A stretch of DNA of 15,356 bases, taken from Caldifarciminota bacterium. GTDB taxonomy: Bacteria; Hydrothermota; Hydrothermia; B15-G9. The stretch covers positions 1 to 15,356 of the forward strand of contig JAMOPK010000134.1 of NCBI GenBank assembly GCA_027064565.1, given 5' to 3'. Position numbers and translations under genes: made by a program. Positions within the stretch are counted from its first letter, which is position 1, and each line of letters opens with the position of its first letter. Below, piece by piece: positions 1-5,171 of this stretch. The notes under the pieces are model-generated. The model was given only the letters and a program-made list of their open reading frames with translations, ran no database searches and had not been told where the DNA came from.

Positions 1-287
1 TTCCCGGCGGCGCGCCGGACGCCGGTAGCATCGTAAGTCACTATCAGACTGAACATTGCAGTTACAGCGAAAATCGTGCTGTCAAAACCTTCCCGCAACC
101 CAACCATCGTGCTGAGTGCAAAAACCGTGGCGGTGTGTGAGCTCGGCATTCCGCCTGTCCGCACTATCCATTTGAAATCCATCCTGCCGTCAATTGCCCA
201 GTAGAGGAAAAATTTAAGTAACTGGACGACTACCGTCACCAGTATCGAATACCAGAGTAGGTCATTGTGAAAAATCGCCTTGAGCAT
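1..287 (-). CDS. Divergent PAP2 family (DUF212) membrane protein, C-terminus beyond the window
   Basis: Reading leftwards from the ATG at 287-285 gives 95 codons with no stop before the window edge, so the gene is partial. The product begins MLKAIFHNDLLWYS, has a hydrophobic stretch (about residues 13-30, VTVVVQLLKFFLYWA), then RTGGMPSSHTATVFAL (about 42-57) and YDATGVRRAAG at the truncated end. The GGMPSSH and YDA-GVRR signatures are those of the divergent PAP2 (acid phosphatase/haloperoxidase-related) family, integral membrane proteins of roughly 150 residues with no settled substrate. The start codon overlaps the stop of the upstream prenyl synthase gene as TGATG, so the two are co-transcribed and probably translationally coupled. 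A prenyl phosphate or diphosphate substrate is inferred from this neighbour only. Family assignment is firm; function is open. Confidence 0.88.
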   Translation of the reverse strand, partial: MLKAIFHNDLLWYSILVTVVVQLLKFFLYWAIDGRMDFKWIVRTGGMPSSHTATVFALSTMVGLREGFDSTIFAVTAMFSLIVTYDATGVRRAAG

Positions 288-1177
288 CAGTAACTTCTCT
301 CGACAATGAATTTGGCAAGCTCGATTATGGGCCAAGCGAGCTCAGGCCCGATCTGATAGTGCGCGATCTCGATGGCCCTGTCCACAAGCTCCCTCGCCTT
401 CTTTCTTGACTCCTCTACCCCGTAAAGCGCCGGATACGTGGATTTGCCCCGCTCGCTGTCGTGTTTGACCGGCTTCCCCAGCACCTTCTCGTCCCCAACG
501 ACATCAAGCACATCATCCGTTATCTGGAATGCGAGTCCGATCAGGTCGCCGATCTCACGATAAACGGGTATCAATCGCTCGTTCTGAGCCGCCATCCCGC
601 CTATGGTCAGGGATGCCCGAATGAATCCCCCGGTCTTCCTCGAATGGATGTAGTCAACTATCTCAGGCGATGGTCCTTTCCCTTCGTAAAGCAGGTCGAG
701 TGCCTGTCCGCCCATGACCCCGTCCACACCGATTGCGTCGATTAACTCGTTGAGCATCCGTAGCTTAACGTCGTGAGGAAGCAGCCCCTGAATGAAAAGC
801 CTGAAGGCCTCCACAAGCAGCGTGTCGCCGGCTAAAACTGCTATCCCCTCGCCGAACACCTTGTGGTTTGAAGGCTTGCCACGTCGCATATCGTCGTCGT
901 CCATCGCGGGAAGGTCATCGTGGATCAACGTGAACGTGTGGATCAGCTCCAGGGCAGCAGCCTGCGGCAATATCTCTTGTCTCACGTTCTCGCCTCCGGC
1001 CACCTCGTAGCCCATGATCGCGAGGATAGGGCGCAACCGCTTTCCGCCGGCAAACAGCGTGTAGCGCATGGCTTTCCTCAGTATCTCAGGGCCGGGCCCT
1101 TCCTCCGGGAGGAACCTATCAAGTTCCTCCTCCACCATTTTTTGCCGTTCTTTCCAATAGCTCCAGAAATCTCTCAT
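287..1177 (-). CDS. ispA: Polyprenyl (farnesyl/geranylgeranyl type) diphosphate synthase
   Basis: This 296-residue trans-prenyltransferase condenses isopentenyl diphosphate with allylic diphosphates to make C15-C20 prenyl diphosphates in the cytoplasm. Visible signatures are GGKRLRP (44-50), the first Asp-rich motif DDLPAMDDDDMRRG (87-100, the long bacterial form with two extra residues), GGQALD (156-161), KTGGFIRAS (181-189) and the second Asp-rich motif DDVLDVVGD (221-229). Length and motifs match bacterial IspA/GGPP synthases; the exact chain length made cannot be read safely. No Shine-Dalgarno stands before the ATG, but a TTGACA-17-TATCCT promoter ends 8 nt upstream, so the message may be leaderless. 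An internal ATG at codon 14 also lacks an SD, and family N-termini favour the longer start. The gene runs directly into the PAP2 gene behind it and away from the ribosomal protein cluster. Confidence 0.95.
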   Translation of the reverse strand: MRDFWSYWKERQKMVEEELDRFLPEEGPGPEILRKAMRYTLFAGGKRLRPILAIMGYEVAGGENVRQEILPQAAALELIHTFTLIHDDLPAMDDDDMRRGKPSNHKVFGEGIAVLAGDTLLVEAFRLFIQGLLPHDVKLRMLNELIDAIGVDGVMGGQALDLLYEGKGPSPEIVDYIHSRKTGGFIRASLTIGGMAAQNERLIPVYREIGDLIGLAFQITDDVLDVVGDEKVLGKPVKHDSERGKSTYPALYGVEESRKKARELVDRAIEIAHYQIGPELAWPIIELAKFIVERSY

Positions 1178-1185
1178 GGGCTATG

Positions 1186-1214
1186 AGGATAAATTCACGC
1201 TTAGATTGTGTCAA
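1186..1214 (-). promoter_or_regulatory. Promoter of the prenyl synthase gene
   Basis: On the minus strand TTGACA (1214-1209) and TATCCT (1191-1186) are separated by 17 nt, a near-consensus sigma-70 promoter. Expected initiation is at about 1180-1177, at or within a few bases of the ATG. The -35 hexamer is one arm of the 13-bp palindrome TGTCAATTTGACA (1209-1221), which might serve as an operator. Confidence 0.7.
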
Positions 1215-1229
1215 TTTGACATCGGGAGC

Positions 1230-1259
1230 TTGTCAAAAAATAGCCATCTCATTTATACT
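1230..1259 (+). promoter_or_regulatory. Promoter of the rpsF operon
   Basis: TTGTCA (1230-1235) and TATACT (1254-1259) with an 18-nt spacer each match the sigma-70 consensus at 5 of 6 positions. Initiation is expected near 1266, giving a leader of about 60 nt before rpsF. Confidence 0.7.
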
Positions 1260-1260
1260 T

Positions 1261-1305
1261 ATGCGCCTTAAACAGGCGCATGGGCGCCCCTGAGGAAAAC
1301 TCAGG
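1261..1305 (+). promoter_or_regulatory. Two inverted repeats in the rpsF leader
   Basis: ATGCGCCT (1261-1268) and AGGCGCAT (1274-1281) form a perfect 8-bp inverted repeat around a 5-nt loop. CCTGAG (1289-1294) and CTCAGG (1300-1305) form a 6-bp stem with loop GAAAA, ending 7 nt before the SD. The first repeat spans the predicted transcription start, so it may act as DNA (an operator) rather than RNA. The position fits autogenous control by S6:S18, but the CCG element of the described S6:S18-binding leader motif is not visible. The function is uncertain. Confidence 0.45.
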
Positions 1306-1327
1306 TCCAAACAAGGAGGATAAACAG

Positions 1328-1615
1328 ATGAGAGAATACGAGATGATGGTAATAATCGACCCGGACATCGGCGAGGATGCCATCGCTGCCACAATCGATA
1401 AACTCAAACAGATCATTGTGGACAACAACGGTGAGATAGAGAACATAGATGAATGGGGCAAGCGGACACTTGCCTACGAAATCAGACACAAAAAAGAGGG
1501 CTATTACGTTGTGTATCAGTTTAAAGCCGATCCAACCGTTCCCGATAAGTTGAGGCGTGAGCTTCGTCTCAACCGTAACCTTATGCGTGGAATGATAATT
1601 AGAAGGGGGGATTAA
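1328..1615 (+). CDS. rpsF: 30S ribosomal protein S6
   Basis: The product is a 95-residue S6, the partner of S18 on the platform of the small ribosomal subunit. It starts MREYEMMVIIDPDI, has GEIENIDEWGKRTLAYEI (35-52) and EGYYVVYQF (57-65), and ends LRLNRNLMRGMIIRRGD, all typical of the family and of normal length. The open frame extends back to an ATG at 1280, but AAGGAGGA (1313-1320) lies 7 nt before the ATG at 1328, and the extra 16 residues would be encoded by the leader hairpins, so 1328 is the start. It is the first gene of the rpsF-ssb-rpsR-rplI cluster; ssb begins 2 nt after its stop. Confidence 0.96.
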   Translation: MREYEMMVIIDPDIGEDAIAATIDKLKQIIVDNNGEIENIDEWGKRTLAYEIRHKKEGYYVVYQFKADPTVPDKLRRELRLNRNLMRGMIIRRGD

Positions 1616-1617
1616 TC

Positions 1618-2061
1618 TTGGATATTAGGTTCCCTGAGTTAAACATTGTGGTTCTTTCGGGCCGCCTGACTCGGGATCCTGAACTCAGATACACCCCGAG
1701 TGGGCGTGCGGTAGCCAAAATGAGATTGGCCTCGTCTCGCAGGTATAAATCATCCACCGGAGATTGGGTTGACGACACGCTGTTTATAGACCTCGTAGCA
1801 TGGGGTGATCTTGCAGAGAGATGTAATGAACGACTCCAGAAGGGCAGTCCAGTCATCGTTCAGGGACGATTGAGGTCCCGCGAATGGACAACGGAATCCG
1901 GCCAGAAAAGAGTGGCCTTTGAAATAGTGGCCAACAGGATCCAGTTCCTCGAAAAATCCGGCACGGTTATCGAAGAAGTGCCACCGGATGAAGTTTCAAC
2001 GGTGGACGAACAAATACCGGAATACGAGGAACCGGTTCCGGATGAGGATTTACCCTTCTAA
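1618..2061 (+). CDS. ssb: Single-stranded DNA-binding protein
   Basis: This 147-residue SSB coats single-stranded DNA in replication, repair and recombination. An OB-fold domain covers about residues 8-112 (LNIVVLSGRLTRDPELRYT, then WVDDTLFIDLVAWGDLAE and VIVQGRLRSREW). A short acidic, Pro-rich tail follows and ends in DEDLPF, equivalent to the DDDIPF tip that binds partner proteins. The start is TTG at 1618, 8 nt after a GGGGGG run that can serve as SD. No ATG precedes the conserved fold, so the rare start is well supported. The 2-nt gap after rpsF implies translational coupling. The tail is shorter than in Proteobacteria, and the fold is otherwise ordinary. Confidence 0.95.
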   Translation: MDIRFPELNIVVLSGRLTRDPELRYTPSGRAVAKMRLASSRRYKSSTGDWVDDTLFIDLVAWGDLAERCNERLQKGSPVIVQGRLRSREWTTESGQKRVAFEIVANRIQFLEKSGTVIEEVPPDEVSTVDEQIPEYEEPVPDEDLPF

Positions 2062-2093
2062 AATCCTCAAAAACAAAAACAGGGAGGTGAATT

Positions 2094-2309
2094 ATGGCAA
2101 GAAAGAGATGCGAATTTTGCCGTGAAGGCATTGATGAGATAGATTACAAAGACGTCGAAAGGCTCAGGAAATACCTTACTCAGAGAGGTAAGATACTGTC
2201 CAGAAGGGTCACCGGCACATGTGCTTATCATCAGAGGAAACTGGCTAAGGCCATCAAAAGGGCACGTCAGATGGCTCTTCTGCCGTTCGTCGAATCCTAC
2301 TACCTGTAA
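2094..2309 (+). CDS. rpsR: 30S ribosomal protein S18, zinc-type (C+)
   Basis: The 71-residue S18 pairs with S6 on the 30S platform. The core reads EIDYKDVERLRKYLTQRGKI (15-34) followed by RRVTGTCAYHQRKLAKAIKRAR. Cysteines C6 and C9 (CEFC) and C43/H46 (CAYH) form the four-ligand zinc site of the C+ paralogue class. C- versions of S18, used under zinc limitation, lack these ligands. AGGGAGGTGA lies just before the ATG, a strong SD. The gene sits 32 nt after ssb in the standard operon order. Confidence 0.96.
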   Translation: MARKRCEFCREGIDEIDYKDVERLRKYLTQRGKILSRRVTGTCAYHQRKLAKAIKRARQMALLPFVESYYL

Positions 2310-2323
2310 AATGGGGGAATCGC

Positions 2324-2770
2324 ATGAAAATTATACTCCTTGAAAACGTCGAAAAGCTTGGCAATAAAGGCGATATAGTCGAGGTTGCGGATGGGTATGC
2401 AAGGAATTATCTGATACCGCGCAAGCTCGCAGTGGCAGCAACTCCGTCCAACCTCAGGGCATGGGAAGCTCAGCAACGGCTCCTCAAGAGCAAAGAGGAA
2501 AAACTTAAGGCGAAGGCCGAGAAACTGGCTCGCAGGATCAATAAAACCACCGTTACAATTCCGGTAAAAGTGGGCGAGGAAGGCAAGCTATTTGGCGCTG
2601 TTAGCTCCATCGACATCATCAATGCGCTCAGGGAAAAGGGGATAGAGATTGAGAAGGGCATGATCATGCTCGACGAACCTATCAGGGAAACCGGAAGCTT
2701 TAAGGTCGAAATAAGACTTCACCCGGAAGTGCACGCCCATCTGAGGGTCGTGGTTGAGCCAAAGGAATAA
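2324..2770 (+). CDS. rplI: 50S ribosomal protein L9
   Basis: The 148-residue L9 is an elongated protein at the base of the L1 stalk that binds 23S rRNA. Its N-terminal domain carries the family signature (residues 16-36, GDIVEVADGYARNYLIPRK). A charged connecting helix follows (about 41-75, LLKSKEEKLKAKAEKLARR), then the C-terminal domain with GKLFGAVSSIDI (87-98) and RLHPEVHAHLRV near the end. Length is standard. GGGGGA lies 6 nt before the ATG, and the gap after rpsR is 14 nt, so it is in the same transcript. Confidence 0.96.
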   Translation: MKIILLENVEKLGNKGDIVEVADGYARNYLIPRKLAVAATPSNLRAWEAQQRLLKSKEEKLKAKAEKLARRINKTTVTIPVKVGEEGKLFGAVSSIDIINALREKGIEIEKGMIMLDEPIRETGSFKVEIRLHPEVHAHLRVVVEPKE

Positions 2771-2785
2771 TCCTTAATTCTGACC

Positions 2786-3211
2786 GTGGATATAGAAAAT
2801 CTTATCGAGGTCGTGGTTAACAAAGTCACTTTTAATATAAGTGAATCTCCAGTAGTTGTTCTTTTAGAAAAAGGCGGATCGAGGACGCTTTCGATCTGGA
2901 TCGGCAGTGCCGAAGCGGCATCTATTGCCATTGCTCTTAAAGGTGAAAAGACGTCTCGGCCAGTTGCTCATGATCTTTTCTGTCAGCTTGCCGAGGCGTT
3001 GGATGCGCGCATAATCATGGTAGTTGTCAACAATCTTTCGGACAACGTTTTTTATGCCAGAATCATTCTGGCTCAAGGGGAAAACAAAATTTTGAGCCTT
3101 GATTCGCGACCATCTGATGCGATTGCCATCGCTTTACGCAGTGGCGCCAGAATTTACGTGACACGCGAAGTAATGGACAAGAGTGGATTAAATAAAATCG
3201 ATCCCCAATAA
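2786..3211 (+). CDS. Bifunctional nuclease family (DUF151) protein
   Basis: The 141-residue product matches the DUF151/bifunctional nuclease domain across its length: VVVLLEKGGSRTLSIWIGSAEA (23-44), RPVAHDLFCQLAEAL (58-72), DNVFYARIIL (86-95) and SRPSDAIAIALRSGARIYV (107-125). Members are small cytoplasmic proteins, some with reported DNase/RNase activity; the role here is not known. The start is GTG at 2786, the only initiator ahead of the domain. No convincing SD is present, so translation probably follows from rplI, whose stop is 15 nt upstream. It sits in the ribosomal operon, just before the Thr/Val/Glu-repeat protein gene. Confidence 0.88.
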   Translation: MDIENLIEVVVNKVTFNISESPVVVLLEKGGSRTLSIWIGSAEAASIAIALKGEKTSRPVAHDLFCQLAEALDARIIMVVVNNLSDNVFYARIILAQGENKILSLDSRPSDAIAIALRSGARIYVTREVMDKSGLNKIDPQ

Positions 3212-3225
3212 AGGAGGATGAAACC

Positions 3226-3465
3226 ATGAAAAAGGTATGGATGTGGATCATAATAATTCTCCTTGTGCTTGTGGTGATTTACGCCATAGCCAAGGGAGGC
3301 AAACAGGGACAGCAGACCGAACAGGTCCCTGCTGACACCACCACCGCCGTGGAAACTACAGCGGTTGAGACTACCACTGTCGAGAGCACGGCCGTGGAAA
3401 CAACTACTGTCGAGACGACCGCTGTGGAATCTACCGAGACACAGCCGGATACAACCGGCAAGTAA
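3226..3465 (+). CDS. Small membrane-anchored protein with a Thr/Val/Glu pentapeptide repeat
   Basis: The product has 79 residues and no recognised family. Residues 5-22 (WMWIIIILLVLVVIYAIA) form a single membrane segment or uncleaved signal, preceded by MKKV. A short polar linker, KGGKQGQQTEQ, leads to six tandem pentapeptides of form T-A/T-V-E-T/S (residues 40-69) and a TETQPDTTGK tail. The tail is acidic, Thr-rich and presumably disordered outside the membrane. AAGGAGG (3211-3217) gives a strong SD and overlaps the previous stop codon. The six units use different synonymous codons for Val and Glu, so the periodicity does not look like a fresh DNA slippage product. The gene follows DUF151 by 14 nt and is followed by a strong hairpin. 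A real gene is likely; its function is unknown. Confidence 0.78.
   Translation: MKKVWMWIIIILLVLVVIYAIAKGGKQGQQTEQVPADTTTAVETTAVETTTVESTAVETTTVETTAVESTETQPDTTGK
3343..3432 (+). repeat. Six 15-bp coding tandem repeats
   Basis: Six in-frame 15-nt units encode TAVET, TAVET, TTVES, TAVET, TTVET and TAVES. Val is encoded as GTG, GTT, GTC, GTG, GTC, GTG and Glu as GAA, GAG, GAG, GAA, GAG, GAA, so the DNA units are degenerate while the peptide repeat is kept. Confidence 0.85.
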
Positions 3466-3476
3466 TGCGAAAACGC

Positions 3477-3498
3477 GAGGGCGGCATCCGCCGCCCTC
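3477..3498 (+). terminator. Strong hairpin between the Thr-repeat gene and the rseC-like gene
   Basis: GAGGGCGGC (3477-3485) and GCCGCCCTC (3490-3498) form a perfect 9-bp stem with loop ATCC. What follows is CTTAAATC rather than a T run, so it may terminate only partly, attenuate, or protect the upstream RNA end. It ends 12 nt before the next start codon. Confidence 0.5.
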
Positions 3499-3510
3499 CT
3501 TAAATCTATC

Positions 3511-3891
3511 ATGGACAACGTAAAAGGCATCGTCGTTGGAAGGGAAAATGGCTATTATGTCGTGAGGGTCATGGACCCGGCCGATAAATGCAAGGATTGT
3601 GCTCTTGCCGCAATCTGTCGGGCTTCTCGATCAAATACCGTCCTTGCTGTCTCCGAAACTGAACTTAAAAAGGGAGAGACCGTTGAGCTTTACTATCCTG
3701 AAATAGCCCTAATCTTCGCTTACGCCATCATTTTTCTCCTGCCGATTCTGTTCCTGATAGTTGTGCTTGGCGTCACAGGCTCAGCTCTGTGGGCGGGGAT
3801 TGCTACCTTGCTCTCCTTTGTTGTGCTCAAGCTGTCCGATAGGTGGCTTGCTGAGCACATCACGAGGCCTCGCATAGTTAGGATCGAATGA
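3511..3891 (+). CDS. RseC/MucC-like (SoxR-reducing system type) membrane protein
   Basis: This 126-residue protein has the RseC layout. An N-terminal soluble part (KGIVVGRENGYYVVRVM) leads to a Cys cluster C27-x2-C30-x5-C36 (CKDCALAAIC), a short beta region ending KKGETVELYYPE, then two membrane segments (about 66-87 and 91-108) and a basic tail. In Proteobacteria such proteins act in sigma-E control or in reduction of SoxR, and in anaerobes some travel with Rnf complexes; no such partner is seen here. The ATG has no SD: the preceding bases are CCTCCTTAAATCTATC, directly after the hairpin, so translation initiation looks weak or coupled to hairpin melting. It is the last gene of the ribosomal run. 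Confidence 0.8.
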   Translation: MDNVKGIVVGRENGYYVVRVMDPADKCKDCALAAICRASRSNTVLAVSETELKKGETVELYYPEIALIFAYAIIFLLPILFLIVVLGVTGSALWAGIATLLSFVVLKLSDRWLAEHITRPRIVRIE

Positions 3892-3939
3892 GGGACGGCC
3901 TGGACCCGGGCCATGCCCAACACCACTACACCCTAAAAA

Positions 3940-4644
3940 TCATAGTTCCACAAGTAGATAAATTGCGAACAGGCCGGTCATAGGGCCACCGTAGTAGTCC
4001 ATAAGGAGATATGGCTGGATAGAAGATGAATAATAAAGTTTGCCATTAGGGTGATTCATCGTATCCTTAGACTCCGAGTATTTCACCCCTGTCATGAAAC
4101 CGGCAAGATCGGATATGAGGTTCAAATAGAATTTGTGCCCCCACAGAATCTTATTTAGCTGTAAACCTGCTCTGAGATTGGCACCGGTGTGTATGTCGCC
4201 GGATAAGTCCATCCGCCTTTTTTCGCCAATGGAATCCTCCAATTCAATCTGTGTGTAAGATCCCCCAATGCCAATGTATGGCATAATCCCGGATAGGAAG
4301 GAGAGCTGCCAGCCATTCCCCAGGTCCTTGAAAGGCTTGATGTGATATCTGCCATAATAAAATGTCACATTGACCCTGTAGTTGGATTGTGTGCCCGTCT
4401 GTTTGAGGTTATACACAGTTGAATCGTTGTAAGATACGCTATCGATTATTTTATCTCGGGACGGCAGATATAGGTCTCCAGAAATGCCCAGAGTATAAGT
4501 TGTAAGTGTATTGCCTGTCCTTTTCTGAATGACATATTGATTGGGCAGGATCCGAAGCTCTGTGACCCTGACCCCAATCGCAAGATTACTGTCCGCCAGA
4601 TTTAAGTTAAAGAGAGACACAATGAAGATCATGGTGCTGAGCAT
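3940..4644 (-). CDS. Secreted, barrel-like protein of unknown function
   Basis: The product has 234 residues from the ATG at 4644. That start is fixed by AAGGAGG on the minus strand 7 nt upstream; the frame stays open to 4803 but the extra part has no SD. The N-terminus MLSTMIFIVSLFNLNLADS looks like a short signal peptide lacking a basic n-region. The mature part alternates polar and hydrophobic residues and is rich in Tyr, Gly and Thr (YRVNVTFYYGRYHIKPF, GIGGSYTQIELEDS, KFYLNLISDLAGFMTGV, YSSSIQPYLLMDYYGG), as in beta-barrel outer membrane proteins. It ends in LLVEL instead of the usual terminal aromatic residue. No family was recognised. It converges on the rseC-like gene, 48 nt apart. Confidence 0.7.
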   Translation of the reverse strand: MLSTMIFIVSLFNLNLADSNLAIGVRVTELRILPNQYVIQKRTGNTLTTYTLGISGDLYLPSRDKIIDSVSYNDSTVYNLKQTGTQSNYRVNVTFYYGRYHIKPFKDLGNGWQLSFLSGIMPYIGIGGSYTQIELEDSIGEKRRMDLSGDIHTGANLRAGLQLNKILWGHKFYLNLISDLAGFMTGVKYSESKDTMNHPNGKLYYSSSIQPYLLMDYYGGPMTGLFAIYLLVEL

Positions 4645-4696
4645 GGTTAAAACCTCCTTATTTGGTTTTGATACCCAGGTCCAGACCGCCCAAAAT

Positions 4697-4724
4697 TTTA
4701 TAACAGTCCGAATTATGAATTCAA
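4697..4724 (-). promoter_or_regulatory. Promoter of the barrel-like protein gene
   Basis: On the minus strand TTGAAT (4724-4719) and TATAAA (4702-4697) are spaced by 16 nt, giving a start near 4690 and a leader of about 45 nt that contains the AAGGAGG SD. Confidence 0.5.
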
Positions 4725-4814
4725 CCTGAGGAGACGTGTCACATTCTGGATTTCGGCAGTCCCATTCTTTAAAATTTAGTTGCTTTAATGCAAATTCGTG
4801 CAAGGAGGCTTGAG

Positions 4815-5135
4815 ATGGTCTGGCTGAGCGAATTCAAACGTGAAGATGGCAAGGAGATTTACAGGTTCACCGACGGCCGGTGCGTTGAGTTCGAGGTGGA
4901 AGGTTGCAGAACGGTGGTCACCGACTCCGACGGCAACATCCTGTGGCAGGGAAACCTGGACAGGGATTCCGATCTCGTGGAGTTCAGGCGCAAATATGAG
5001 GACATCATCAAAACCATTTACATGCAATTCGAGAACCCTGAGGCCACTGCATTCAGGAAAGCGGTGGGTCGAGTTGTGAAAAGTTTTGTCGCTATGCTGC
5101 TTAAAGGGTGCGATTGTGGTGGTGAAGCATCGTGA
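4815..5135 (+). CDS. Small protein of unknown function with a Cys-rich C-terminus
   Basis: The product has 106 residues from the ATG at 4815, which has AAGGAGG (4802-4808) 6 nt upstream; an in-frame ATG at 4788 lacks an SD and would be read through it. No family was recognised. The first half reads like paired beta hairpins with charged turns (EIYRFTDGRCVEFEVEGCRTVVTDSDGNILWQGNLD). The second half is helical and amphipathic (LVEFRRKYEDIIKTIYMQFE, then FRKAVGRVVKSFVAMLLKG), and the end CDCGGEAS carries two close cysteines. There is no signal peptide or clear membrane segment, so it is probably cytoplasmic. It stands alone, divergent from the barrel-like gene and convergent with glyA. Confidence 0.72.
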   Translation: MVWLSEFKREDGKEIYRFTDGRCVEFEVEGCRTVVTDSDGNILWQGNLDRDSDLVEFRRKYEDIIKTIYMQFENPEATAFRKAVGRVVKSFVAMLLKGCDCGGEAS

Positions 5136-5137
5136 AA

Positions 5138-5164
5138 CGCCTTCGCCCATTTCGGGCGAAGGCG
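5138..5164. terminator. Hairpin between convergent genes
   Basis: CGCCTTCGCCC (5138-5148) and GGGCGAAGGCG (5154-5164) form a perfect 11-bp stem with loop ATTTC. It lies between the stop of the 106-residue gene and the stop of glyA. No clear T run flanks it on either side, so it could serve both strands as a weak terminator or RNA end protector. Confidence 0.6.
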
Positions 5165-5171
5165 CCTATCT

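Noticed and set aside
3892..3939. GGCC...GGGCC inverted repeat as terminator between the rseC-like gene and the barrel-like gene
   Set aside because: The stem is short and mismatched inside, and no T run follows on either strand.
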